Origin: a bacterium
GTDB taxonomy: Bacteria; Electryoneota; Electryoneia; Electryoneales; Electryoneaceae
NCBI GenBank assembly: GCA_028278125.1
Contig: JANQEY010000086.1
Span: 1 to 33,674 of the forward strand
DNA: 33,674 nt
Direction of reading: 5' to 3'
The notes under the pieces were generated by a model. It ran no database searches. It saw only the letters and a list, made by a program, of their open reading frames with translations, and had not been told where the DNA came from. Of this stretch, positions 18,748 through 26,856 are shown piece by piece (position 1 is the first letter of the stretch; every line of letters starts with the position of its first letter). The position numbers and the translations under genes are program-made.

Positions 18748-20952
18748 ATGAACTCCATATTTTGTAAAACATTCCTTTTATTGTTCTGCGTTATTATTCC
18801 ATTGGTCTCGCGCACGCAGGACTGGCTCCATACCGGTCCAAGCGGAGGGAATATAACTGCGTTTTCATACGCTCCCAGCGATCCATCAGTCATGTATGCC
18901 GGAACAAGTACAGGAAGGGTATACTACAGTCATGATTCAGGTGACTCATGGCAGAGCTGGTATTCAACCAATTATGGAGAGATTGACGTTTTACGTTGCC
19001 ATCCCACAAATCCAGATGAAGTATGGATGATTACTCCAACAGGTTTGTATAAGAGCGAAGATGGTTCGGAAAGCTGGTTTTATATTGAAGTTTCAGGTGC
19101 TGATTCAACCTGGTTTCTTGATTTAGCAATTCATTCCACTAATTCTGACACTTTGTTTATTACTGCAAGGGATCTATTTAGAAGCAACGATAGTGGTATA
19201 ACCTGGCAACTGGTTGAAGATACACCTTTTAATCCATATAGTTGCTATAAAATAATAGAAGATCCTCAAAATTCCGAACATCTCCTTATTTGTGCAAGTA
19301 ATATCTATGAAAGCTGGGATTCTGGAACTACATGGACTCTTCTTACAGATCCAGGAGGAGGCTGGTACCAGGAAGTTTGCATAAATCCTGACAATCCTGA
19401 ACAGATGTGGGGAATTTTTTGCAATGGTTGGGATGGTGAATATATACATGTTACAGAGGATAACTGGGAAACATGGGAACGGCAGTCTGGTCCTTTTGAT
19501 ATTTGGTTTCAAATGAATTTATCAGTCAGGGACTTACATATAAGTTCTGACGGTACACTATATATCCATGATGTTCATGGCGCATATCACAGTAATGATG
19601 GTGGAGAAACGTGGGATTCCGTCAGAGTAAATACTGAGCCAACATTTATCTGGGATAATGATTACGACGGTGTTGATTTCGAAGATCGATTTTTTACACA
19701 CCCTGACAGGGAAGAGGAAGTGTTTTGTTCAACAATTGTTGGATTGTTCAAGTCTGAGGACGCCGGGACTACCTTTGTTGATAGTGATTATGGAATTATA
19801 GAGACAAGTATCGAGAGAAGCATTTCGGATTCCAGTACAAACAAGCTACATACCTGTGGATCTAATGGAGTATGGATATCAGAAGACGATGGAAACAGCT
19901 GGAACAGGATTATTTACGAGATGGGAAAGGATATCGTAGTTCATCCGGATAATCCTGATTCAATGTTATTCATAGGGAAGAGATTATTAAGAACTTTTGA
20001 TGGCGGACAAACAGTGCACCTGATTCAAACCAACATTCCACATTGGTTTTTTGAAGCATCAGATGTCAATCCATTTAATCCGGATGAGGTTCTTATGACA
20101 TGTGTAAATTTTGGTGTGGGTGAAACTGTTTATAGAACATCTGATTTTGGCGACACCTGGGAGCAGATATATCCCGGATTGGTAGGAAACGCTCCTATTG
20201 AAATTCGTCATGATCCAGTAGTTGGAAACAGGATTTTTATTTTACATGGTGGCATATTTGTCAGCACGGATTGTGGAGAGACTTGGGAGAGATTGCTTCC
20301 TGATTATTACTTTTACGACATAGATTTTAATCCAGCTAATAACAGCATATTAGCGGTATCGAGAAATGTAGTATTTGTCTCAGCTTATGACGTTCTCGAC
20401 TTTCAGGAAGTTTATGATTCCCCAAATCCAGATCTCTGGTTCAGTGACGGAATTTTCCATCCGTTTGACAGCTCGATCATTTTAAGTGCCAGCTATGACA
20501 TTACTGGACTGTATATTCTTGAAAACGACTCCCTCCGGTTAATTGAGTGTACAAACGATTTACCCATTTTTGATATTGCTTATACGCACGAAAGTGGGAT
20601 GCTGTACTTGGGGACGACGAACGACGGCATCTGGAGTTTGCCGTTAGAATACCTCGACAGCCCCGAACCCGAGACGTCCCCACTGCCCAGTTCCTTATCT
20701 ATTGACATATTCCCAAATCCGTTTAATTCTTCTACTAAAATCACTGTATCACTCCCCGATGAGGGTAAGATGAGTGTAAGCGTTTATAATACTCTTGGAC
20801 AGGAAGTGGCACGATTAGCTGATCGTGCATTTTCAGCTGGGGAACATTCTCTTACTTTCGATGCTTCACATTTGTCATCAGGAATATATTTCATAGGCCT
20901 TGACTTAGATGGGAAACACGAGAGTCTGGAAAAAATTGTCTTGTTGAAATAA
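18748..20952 (+). CDS. Secreted T9SS-sorted protein with Asp-box (BNR/sortilin-like) propeller repeats
   Basis: A 734-residue exported protein. The N-terminus has a hydrophobic signal (FCKTFLLLFCVIIPLVS). At least eight Asp-box motifs of the S-x-D-x-G-x-T-W type follow, for example SHDSGDSW, SNDSGITW, SNDGGETW, SEDDGNSW, TSDFGDTW and STDCGETW. They are usually interleaved with NPDNPE-like turns, as in sortilin/Vps10- or exo-alpha-sialidase-fold propellers. The last 80 residues are a T9SS sorting domain (DIFPNPFNSSTKI ... SGIYFIGL ... KIVLLK). Enzymatic sialidase residues are not evident, so a binding or structural role is likelier. The start is supported by GAGAG just upstream and the signal peptide. 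REP-like repeats flank the gene on both sides, and it looks more AT-rich with freer codon use than the T9SS gene before it. Confidence 0.9.
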   Translation: MNSIFCKTFLLLFCVIIPLVSRTQDWLHTGPSGGNITAFSYAPSDPSVMYAGTSTGRVYYSHDSGDSWQSWYSTNYGEIDVLRCHPTNPDEVWMITPTGLYKSEDGSESWFYIEVSGADSTWFLDLAIHSTNSDTLFITARDLFRSNDSGITWQLVEDTPFNPYSCYKIIEDPQNSEHLLICASNIYESWDSGTTWTLLTDPGGGWYQEVCINPDNPEQMWGIFCNGWDGEYIHVTEDNWETWERQSGPFDIWFQMNLSVRDLHISSDGTLYIHDVHGAYHSNDGGETWDSVRVNTEPTFIWDNDYDGVDFEDRFFTHPDREEEVFCSTIVGLFKSEDAGTTFVDSDYGIIETSIERSISDSSTNKLHTCGSNGVWISEDDGNSWNRIIYEMGKDIVVHPDNPDSMLFIGKRLLRTFDGGQTVHLIQTNIPHWFFEASDVNPFNPDEVLMTCVNFGVGETVYRTSDFGDTWEQIYPGLVGNAPIEIRHDPVVGNRIFILHGGIFVSTDCGETWERLLPDYYFYDIDFNPANNSILAVSRNVVFVSAYDVLDFQEVYDSPNPDLWFSDGIFHPFDSSIILSASYDITGLYILENDSLRLIECTNDLPIFDIAYTHESGMLYLGTTNDGIWSLPLEYLDSPEPETSPLPSSLSIDIFPNPFNSSTKITVSLPDEGKMSVSVYNTLGQEVARLADRAFSAGEHSLTFDASHLSSGIYFIGLDLDGKHESLEKIVLLK

Positions 20953-20972
20953 ATACTATATATGTTTTGTCA

Positions 20973-21064
20973 GTGTCGTTGCGAGGGCGAAGGACGAAGC
21001 AATCTCAGGTTTAATGATAATCCTATTTGACAAGAGATTGCTTCGCTAACGCTCGCAATGACAC
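20973..21064. repeat. Long inverted-repeat element (GTGTCRTTGCGAG family)
   Basis: The outer arms GTGTCGTTGCGAG (20973-20985) and CTCGCAATGACAC (21052-21064) are complementary except for one base. The inner arms GAAGCAATCTC (20996-21006) and GAGATTGCTTC (21034-21044) are perfectly complementary. It resembles the widespread, non-autonomous 'TTGCGAG...GAAGCAATCTC' interspersed elements seen in many bacterial genomes. Confidence 0.85.
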
Positions 21065-21125
21065 CCCTTCAAATTATCTCCCCTTGAATTACGGATCATT
21101 AGAAGAATTCTGAACATTTGAAAAA

Positions 21126-21160
21126 GACACTGGATCCCCGCTCAAGCCGGGGACGACACC
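21126..21160 (-). repeat. REP-like palindromic repeat, copy 2 (inverted)
   Basis: Reverse-complement copy of the unit at 18568-18602, differing at three of 35 positions. Its palindromic core survives as CCCCGCTCAAGCCGGGG. Confidence 0.85.
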
Positions 21161-21200
21161 TTTTAAACCAATTGTGTCGTTATGATAATAGTCATTGTAG

Positions 21201-21222
21201 CCCGGACCGCCCCCGGTCCGGG
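21201..21222. repeat. GC-rich hairpin repeat
   Basis: CCCGGACC (21201-21208) pairs perfectly with GGTCCGGG (21215-21222) around GCCCCC. It is of the 'TAGCCCGGACC' REP-like type; no second copy is seen in this window. Confidence 0.7.
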
Positions 21223-21279
21223 AACAAGATTTTTCAGGAATCAAAGGATAATATAAGGACTTAGATTGTTTCGGTTCCC

Positions 21280-21301
21280 TGCGAGGGCGGAGAACCTCGC
21301 A
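21280..21301. repeat. Short hairpin downstream of meaB, fragment of a TGCGAGG-type repeat
   Basis: TGCGAGG (21280-21286) pairs with CCTCGCA (21295-21301). It shares the TGCGAGGGCG word with the left arm of the element at 20973 and may be a decayed relative. It lies 17 bases past the meaB stop. Confidence 0.6.
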
Positions 21302-21317
21302 ACGACCCCGTTACATC

Positions 21318-22439
21318 TTACTTATCAGGTTTATATCCTTCCAGCAACTTCAAGGCCGCCTGGGTGGGGGGCAAAACTCCGTCAGTCACCTGTTTTTCGA
21401 TATGAGGAAGTTTGTCTTTAATATCGGGATCGTTGAAGAACATCTCTTTGATCTGTTCCTCAACCAGGGTGTGTACCCATTTGAGGTTCTGTTCTTTACG
21501 GCGGGAATCGAAAACACCACTTTTCAGCGTATTGGCTTTAAATTCGTTTATTATGTTCCAGATATTTTCTATCCCAGTCCCTTCCAGCGCGGAAACGGAA
21601 TATGCGGATGTTTTCCATCCTTCTGTCGCGGGCTGCAGGTAGTGAAGAGCCTGTTCGTAATCGGCGCGGGCAGCAATTGCTTTTTTGACATTATCACCGT
21701 CTGCTTTATTGATAAGGATTGCATCGGCCAGTTCCATAACCCCTTTTTTAATACCCTGCAACTCATCACCGGCTCCGGCAATCAGTACAAGCAGGAAAAA
21801 GTCAACCATTGAGCGGACCGTTATCTCGCTCTGCCCCACTCCAATTGTCTCTACAAGGATGACATCATAGCCGGCCGCCTCGAATAAAAGAATCGTTTCC
21901 CTTGTTTTCCGCGCGACACCACCGAGTGTACCTCCACTGGGGCTCGGACGAATAAAGGCATTGGGGTCTCTCGCCAGTTTCTCCATCCGGGTTTTATCAC
22001 CGAGGATACTGCCCTTTGATACACTGCTGGACGGATCAACCGCGAGAACAGCGACCTTGTGATTTCTACCTGTAAGATAACATCCAAAGGTTTCGATAAA
22101 CGTACTTTTCCCCGCGCCGGGGATACCTGTGATGCCAATCCGGATTGAATTTCCTGTTTTCGGAAGGATTTCGGTTAATACTTCCTGCACCTGTTGCTGG
22201 TGGGAAGCAGCGTTGGATTCTATGAGTGTAATTGCCTTGGCAAGGACAGGTTTATCACCCGCGAGTATTCCGCTTATAAAATCTGATGTTGTGATATTGT
22301 TCCGAGCAGGATTTTTTGAAACATTTCCCGGCTTTGTTCCCAAATCGCCGGGCATCCCGTCATGTCCACCCTCAACACCTTTTTTCACTTCAAGGGCGGA
22401 TTTCGCATTCTTTTTTTTCTCGCCTGGTTTACCTGGCAA
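21318..22439 (-). CDS. meaB: MeaB/ArgK-family GTPase, methylmalonyl-CoA mutase chaperone
   Basis: A G3E-type P-loop GTPase that loads adenosylcobalamin onto methylmalonyl-CoA mutase and ejects damaged cofactor. Visible motifs are Walker A GIPGAGKST (105-113), DPSSSVSKGSILGDKTRM after it, the SGGTLGG switch segment, ETIGVGQSE and the base-recognition NKAD. The reading from TTG 22439 gives 373 residues and begins five bases after the mutB stop; its first 50 residues are charged, Gly/Lys-rich and outside the family core. ATG 22355 (residue 29) is the alternative start and closer to the usual family length. It is the last gene of the mutA-mutB-meaB operon. Confidence 0.95.
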   Translation of the reverse strand: MPGKPGEKKKNAKSALEVKKGVEGGHDGMPGDLGTKPGNVSKNPARNNITTSDFISGILAGDKPVLAKAITLIESNAASHQQQVQEVLTEILPKTGNSIRIGITGIPGAGKSTFIETFGCYLTGRNHKVAVLAVDPSSSVSKGSILGDKTRMEKLARDPNAFIRPSPSGGTLGGVARKTRETILLFEAAGYDVILVETIGVGQSEITVRSMVDFFLLVLIAGAGDELQGIKKGVMELADAILINKADGDNVKKAIAARADYEQALHYLQPATEGWKTSAYSVSALEGTGIENIWNIINEFKANTLKSGVFDSRRKEQNLKWVHTLVEEQIKEMFFNDPDIKDKLPHIEKQVTDGVLPPTQAALKLLEGYKPDK

Positions 22440-22444
22440 TAGAA

Positions 22445-24613
22445 TTATCCGTTCAATTTTTCGATAATTTTTTTCGCGGCAACCGGGATAACTGTTCCCG
22501 GCCCAAAGATAGCAGTCGCGCCATGTTGATAGAGAAATTCATAATCCTGCGCCGGGATAACACCACCTATTACCACCAGGATATCTTCCCTGCCCAGTTT
22601 TTTCAGTTCTTCAACCAGTTTCGGCAGCAATGTTTTATGCCCCGCGGCCAGTGAACTCATCCCGATAATATGGACATCATTCTCTACCGCCTGCATTGCT
22701 GTCTCTTCAGGTGTCTGGAATAATGGGCCAACATCAACATCAAAACCTAGGTCAGCAAACGCTGTAGCTATTACCTTGGCACCACGGTCATGACCGTCCT
22801 GCCCCATTTTCGCCACGAGAATCCTGGGACGACGTCCCTCGCTGGTGGCAAATTCATCGGTCATCCGCCTGACTTCAGCTATCTGGTCTGCTTCTGAAAA
22901 TTCGCTGCTATACACTCCGCTGATCATCCTTGTTTCTGCTTTATGCCTTCCGTAGACCTTTTCCAGGGCGTAACTGATTTCACCCAGCGATGCCCTCGCT
23001 TTTGCCGCTTCAACGGAAAGCTCCAACAGGTTGCCTTCACCGGACTCTGCTGCTTTGGTCAAAGCCTCCAAAGCCCTGTTCACATTATCGTTGTTTCGTT
23101 GCGCCCGGAGCTTATCCAGCCTGCCAGTCTGCTGCTCACGGACAATTTTATTGTCTACTTCCAGAATGTCAATAGGTTCTTCCTTATCCAGTCGGAATTT
23201 ATTCACGCCCACAACTGTTTCAGTGCCGGAATCAATTCTCGCCTGGCGACGTGCCGCAGCCTCTTCGATCCTCATCTTCGGCAATCCGGCCTCGATTGCC
23301 TTAGCCATACCTCCCAGCTCCTCAACCTCTTCAATGTGCTGCCAGGCTTTATGGAGCAGTTCATGTGTCAGCGATTCCACGTAATATGATCCACCCCAGG
23401 GATCGATCACATCGCAAATTCCCGTTTCCTCCTGAAGGTAAAGTTGTGTATTCCTGGCGATCCTGGCGCTGAAATCAGTGGGTAACGCGATTGCTTCGTC
23501 GAGGGCGTTTGTATGCAGGCTCTGTGTATGTCCAAGCGCTGCCGCCATGGCCTCGAGGCAGGTACGGGCGACATTATTGAACGGACTCTGCTCAGTCAGG
23601 CTCCATCCGGATGTCTGGGTATGGGCTCTCAGCATCATCGACTTTGGACTGGCGGGATTAAACTGTTTAATCAGTTTCGCCCAGAGCATCCTTGCCGCCC
23701 TCTGCTTGGCAATCTCCATGAAGTAGTTCATCCCGCTTCCCCAGAAAAAGGAGAGACGTGGGGCGAACTCGTCTATGGATAATCCTGCATTTAATCCTGT
23801 CCTTACATATTCTACGCCGTCAGCAAGGGTATAAGCCATCTCCAGGTCAGCGGTCGCCCCAGCTTCCTGCATATGGTAACCGGAGATTGAAACGCTGTTG
23901 AATTTCGGCATCTTTTGGGCAGTATATGATATAATATCGCCAATGATCCGCATTGAACCTGCAGGCGGATATATATAGGTGTTACGAACCATGTATTCCT
24001 TGAGAATATCGTTCTGTATGGTTCCGGTAAGCTGTTTGAGCGGGACACCCTGCTCCAGCCCTGCAACGATATAAAATGCCATTACCGGTAATACCGCGCC
24101 GTTCATTGTCATCGAGACGGACATTTTATCGAGTGGGATTTTATCGAAGAGAATTTCCATGTCGAGGATGGAATCAATGGCAACCCCAGCCTTACCAACA
24201 TCTCCGATCACCCGCTGATGATCTGAATCATATCCTCGATGTGTTGCGAGGTCGAATGCGATAGATAGCCCCATCTGCCCCGCGGCAAGGTTTCTGCGGT
24301 AAAATGCGTTTGAATCTTCAGCCGTGGAGAAACCGGCATACTGACGGACAGTCCAGGGACGGATAGTATACATTGTCGCGTATGGTCCGCGAAGGAATGG
24401 GGGAATCCCCGGGTAAGAGCTAAGATGCTCCATTATTTCGAGATCGGCTTCCGTATACAATGGTTTAACATCAATCTGTTCCATTGTATTCCACGACAGC
24501 TTTTCCAGGGGCAAACCAGATTCATTTTCTATGTCACGTTCCCAGGTATCGAGTCCAACTGATCCGCTGGAATCACCGAGGCTGATTTTGGTAAAATCCG
24601 GAAGTTTACTCAT
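22445..24613 (-). CDS. mutB: Methylmalonyl-CoA mutase large (catalytic, B12-binding) subunit
   Basis: Interconverts (R)-methylmalonyl-CoA and succinyl-CoA with adenosylcobalamin; cytosolic, used in propionate breakdown or formation. From ATG 24613 it has 722 residues, the usual length. The substrate barrel shows [22 protein letters not shown] (from about 78) and [12 protein letters not shown]. The C-terminal cobalamin domain has DGHDRG (606-611, His608 as lower axial ligand), [11 protein letters not shown] and VVIGGVIP. The start is chosen because GGGAG stands six bases upstream and the gene overlaps the mutA stop by eight bases; an ATG at 24637 would overlap further and add eight residues. 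The paired subunits point to the heterodimeric bacterial type. Confidence 0.97.
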   Translation of the reverse strand: MSKLPDFTKISLGDSSGSVGLDTWERDIENESGLPLEKLSWNTMEQIDVKPLYTEADLEIMEHLSSYPGIPPFLRGPYATMYTIRPWTVRQYAGFSTAEDSNAFYRRNLAAGQMGLSIAFDLATHRGYDSDHQRVIGDVGKAGVAIDSILDMEILFDKIPLDKMSVSMTMNGAVLPVMAFYIVAGLEQGVPLKQLTGTIQNDILKEYMVRNTYIYPPAGSMRIIGDIISYTAQKMPKFNSVSISGYHMQEAGATADLEMAYTLADGVEYVRTGLNAGLSIDEFAPRLSFFWGSGMNYFMEIAKQRAARMLWAKLIKQFNPASPKSMMLRAHTQTSGWSLTEQSPFNNVARTCLEAMAAALGHTQSLHTNALDEAIALPTDFSARIARNTQLYLQEETGICDVIDPWGGSYYVESLTHELLHKAWQHIEEVEELGGMAKAIEAGLPKMRIEEAAARRQARIDSGTETVVGVNKFRLDKEEPIDILEVDNKIVREQQTGRLDKLRAQRNNDNVNRALEALTKAAESGEGNLLELSVEAAKARASLGEISYALEKVYGRHKAETRMISGVYSSEFSEADQIAEVRRMTDEFATSEGRRPRILVAKMGQDGHDRGAKVIATAFADLGFDVDVGPLFQTPEETAMQAVENDVHIIGMSSLAAGHKTLLPKLVEELKKLGREDILVVIGGVIPAQDYEFLYQHGATAIFGPGTVIPVAAKKIIEKLNG

Positions 24614-26747
24614 TTTCAACTCCCAGCTTTTCCGCAAGCTTATTCAGTGTTTCAAGTACGTCTGACCCGGTATGGATAAATGAATCAACTCCACTCTTTT
24701 CCAGTATCCCGGCAAGTTCCTCGTCTTTTGGCAGCCCAGCCATATAAACAACAATCCCCGGATTTTCATTCTTAAGGATAGTCGCCAGTTGAGGTGCCTG
24801 GTCTTCATATACCTCATCCAGTCCACAAATAACCGCTACCCGTGGATTATCCGCTTTTGTAGCGTTGGCGGCTTCATCCGGTGAATTGTATCCCAATGTC
24901 CTGGTTACCGGGAATCCACTAACCTCAAAGAATGAGGCCGCGAAATCCAGCCGGGGCATATATTTACCGACAGGTCCCAGTGTTGCCAGGAATATTTTCA
25001 GTTTCTCTTTCTCGCGGCAGTGTTTTTCTACCCTCCTTCTTAGCTCTTCAAATGGTTCAGACGCTCTCTTTCTTAGAATGGGTGTGATGTTAACCGGTAT
25101 ATTATCAGCTTCAGTGCGATAGGATGCAATTTCACCAACTGTCGCCCCTGCCAATGTTGCTTCGATTACACCATTAGCCACGGCCATTGTGTCTACTTTT
25201 GACAATAGCTCCAGGATACTGAATGTTTCAGCATTTTCCCTGTAGTTCGAAGTTGAACACAATTCGTCAAGTTGTTTTTTCCTCTCTGAAACAAAATCCG
25301 ACAAATCATGTATTATAGGATCTACCGGATCATCATCAGCGTTTGGATATTTATTAGTACCAATAAGAACATCTTTTCTTGTTGCATAATCATCTGCCCG
25401 CTTTATTCCCGCGTTTTTAACCTGCTCCTGCGGGAATCCCTCTTCCAGCGCATTAGCGATCCCGCCGTGTTTCTCGACTTCCTGGAACAATTCCCATGCT
25501 TTCTGCGCGATTTGTGACGTCAGGTTTTCTATATACCATGATCCTCCACCGGGATCCGTCACCTCTCCTAGGTGGCTTTCCTCTTTTAACAGGTACTGCA
25601 AATCCCTTGCAATTCGCCGTGAAAATTCGTTCGGTTTACGTGAATGTTCGTCAAATGCGGCAATGTGTATGCTGTTAGCTCCTCCGGCTATTCCCGAAAG
25701 CGCTTCAGTAGTGTCCCGCAGCATATTTACATAGGGATCATAATCTGTTTTTGTATACCTGGATGTTCGAGCATGAATCCACATATTTCTTTTTTCAGGT
25801 GGGATATTTGAGGCTTCAAGCACACGGTTCCAGACCAACCGGGCAGCACGAAGTTTTGCAATTTCCATGAAAAAGTTTGATCCCTGCGAGAAGCTGAAGC
25901 GCATATGAGGAACCACATTATCAGGTGCCAATTCCAGTTTTTCCAGTTCACGCAGATATTCAACAGCCGTAGAGATAACAAAAGCCAGTTCCTGTATTGC
26001 TGTTCCCCCGGCTTCGCTGTAGGGTTCTCCATGAATCCAGGTTGTTCCCAGGTTAGGAGCATTTTGATTTGCCCATGATGTCATTTCCATCATTGATACA
26101 TACGCCCACCTGAGAGGCTGCGCTAATCTTCCCTCGTTGACCAGCACCCCGATTGGATCCATGCCAATCGCGCCATTCAATTCAGTGAGATCAACTCCTC
26201 TCTTTTTCGCAAGGGCGATATAAATCCCCAGGTATGGCATTCCGCTGGCGCCAGTCTGCAGGTAGACTGGTGTAGTTGCTAAATCAACATCCCTCAAAGC
26301 CGCATCAAGATCAAAAATTGAAGCAACTGAAATGCCACCACGACCAATATCACCCGGCTGAGCGTTTCGGGGATCTTCACCCATTCGTGAGGCTACATCC
26401 AGGGGCAGGTTAACCGCGGTCATCCCTCGATTCAGGGCATCAAGGATATATTTATTAAATTCATCACAACCGGGGCAGACGAACTCCTGCGCAATTTCCC
26501 ACCTTTTTCCGGCAGAAATAGTTTTTTTAGTACCTCGAACATATGGTGGATACCCCGGCATTGACCTGGCGAATTCCAAGCCTTTGATGTTTTCACTATC
26601 ATACAGGGGTTGCAGTTCTATACCCTCATGTGTCCGGGTCAATAGAGTTTTATCAAATGGCTTGCCTTTCAGAAGACGTTCGGCTTCTTTCCGCCATTCG
26701 CCATAATTACTACCCTGGAACTCTTCTAGTAAACTTTTAGTATTCAT
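24606..26747 (-). CDS. mutA: Methylmalonyl-CoA mutase small (non-catalytic) subunit
   Basis: A 713-residue partner of MutB. The TIM-barrel part is recognisable ([62 protein letters not shown]). The C-terminal domain keeps the Rossmann-like cobalamin fold, but the DxHxxG motif is replaced by GPVGKYMPR, so no cobalamin His ligand exists. This is what the beta subunit of heterodimeric mutases normally looks like. It is the first gene of the operon. The ATG at 26747 has no clear ribosome site; a GAGATT/AATCTC hairpin (26758-26776) lies just upstream. The gene before it on the same strand ends 109 bases away, so its own promoter is possible. Confidence 0.95.
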   Translation of the reverse strand: MNTKSLLEEFQGSNYGEWRKEAERLLKGKPFDKTLLTRTHEGIELQPLYDSENIKGLEFARSMPGYPPYVRGTKKTISAGKRWEIAQEFVCPGCDEFNKYILDALNRGMTAVNLPLDVASRMGEDPRNAQPGDIGRGGISVASIFDLDAALRDVDLATTPVYLQTGASGMPYLGIYIALAKKRGVDLTELNGAIGMDPIGVLVNEGRLAQPLRWAYVSMMEMTSWANQNAPNLGTTWIHGEPYSEAGGTAIQELAFVISTAVEYLRELEKLELAPDNVVPHMRFSFSQGSNFFMEIAKLRAARLVWNRVLEASNIPPEKRNMWIHARTSRYTKTDYDPYVNMLRDTTEALSGIAGGANSIHIAAFDEHSRKPNEFSRRIARDLQYLLKEESHLGEVTDPGGGSWYIENLTSQIAQKAWELFQEVEKHGGIANALEEGFPQEQVKNAGIKRADDYATRKDVLIGTNKYPNADDDPVDPIIHDLSDFVSERKKQLDELCSTSNYRENAETFSILELLSKVDTMAVANGVIEATLAGATVGEIASYRTEADNIPVNITPILRKRASEPFEELRRRVEKHCREKEKLKIFLATLGPVGKYMPRLDFAASFFEVSGFPVTRTLGYNSPDEAANATKADNPRVAVICGLDEVYEDQAPQLATILKNENPGIVVYMAGLPKDEELAGILEKSGVDSFIHTGSDVLETLNKLAEKLGVENE
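24614..24624 (-). promoter_or_regulatory. Ribosome binding site deciding the mutB start
   Basis: On the - strand GGGAG is followed by TTGAAA and then ATG 24613, inside the end of mutA. This spacing favours ATG 24613 over ATG 24637 and suggests translational coupling. Confidence 0.7.
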
Positions 26748-26856
26748 ACTGTTATTTGAGATTTTTAGTTAATCTCCCGGCATCTTCGGATCCGTTAAAA
26801 ATTAAAAATGACGTGTTGCTAAACTTACTCTTGCACTTATCTGCTGTTGAAAGAAT

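Larger units (their letters stand above)
20953..21317. other. 365-base intergenic region packed with palindromic repeats
   Basis: This lies between the end of the Asp-box gene (+) and the end of meaB (-), so both genes converge on it. It contains four unrelated palindromic elements (20973-21064, 21126-21160, 21201-21222, 21280-21301) and no open frame. Some may double as transcription terminators for the two genes, although none has a good T-run. Confidence 0.8.

Noticed and set aside
18748..20952. Asp-box protein as a sialidase or photosystem assembly factor.
   Set aside because: Asp-box repeats mark the fold only; no sialidase Arg triad or catalytic Tyr/Glu pattern could be placed.
20973..21301. 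CRISPR array.
   Set aside because: The palindromes differ from each other, are not regularly spaced and there are no cas genes in the window.
21318..26747. Methylmalonyl-CoA mutase operon as the extender-unit supply of the polyketide synthase.
   Set aside because: It is on the other strand, about 10 kb away, with surface-protein genes between; it is a common housekeeping operon and nothing ties it to the synthase.
26758..26776. GAGATT/AATCTC hairpin upstream of mutA as a regulatory element.
   Set aside because: A six-base AT-rich stem is expected by chance; no cobalamin-riboswitch B12-box (GCCACTG) is nearby.
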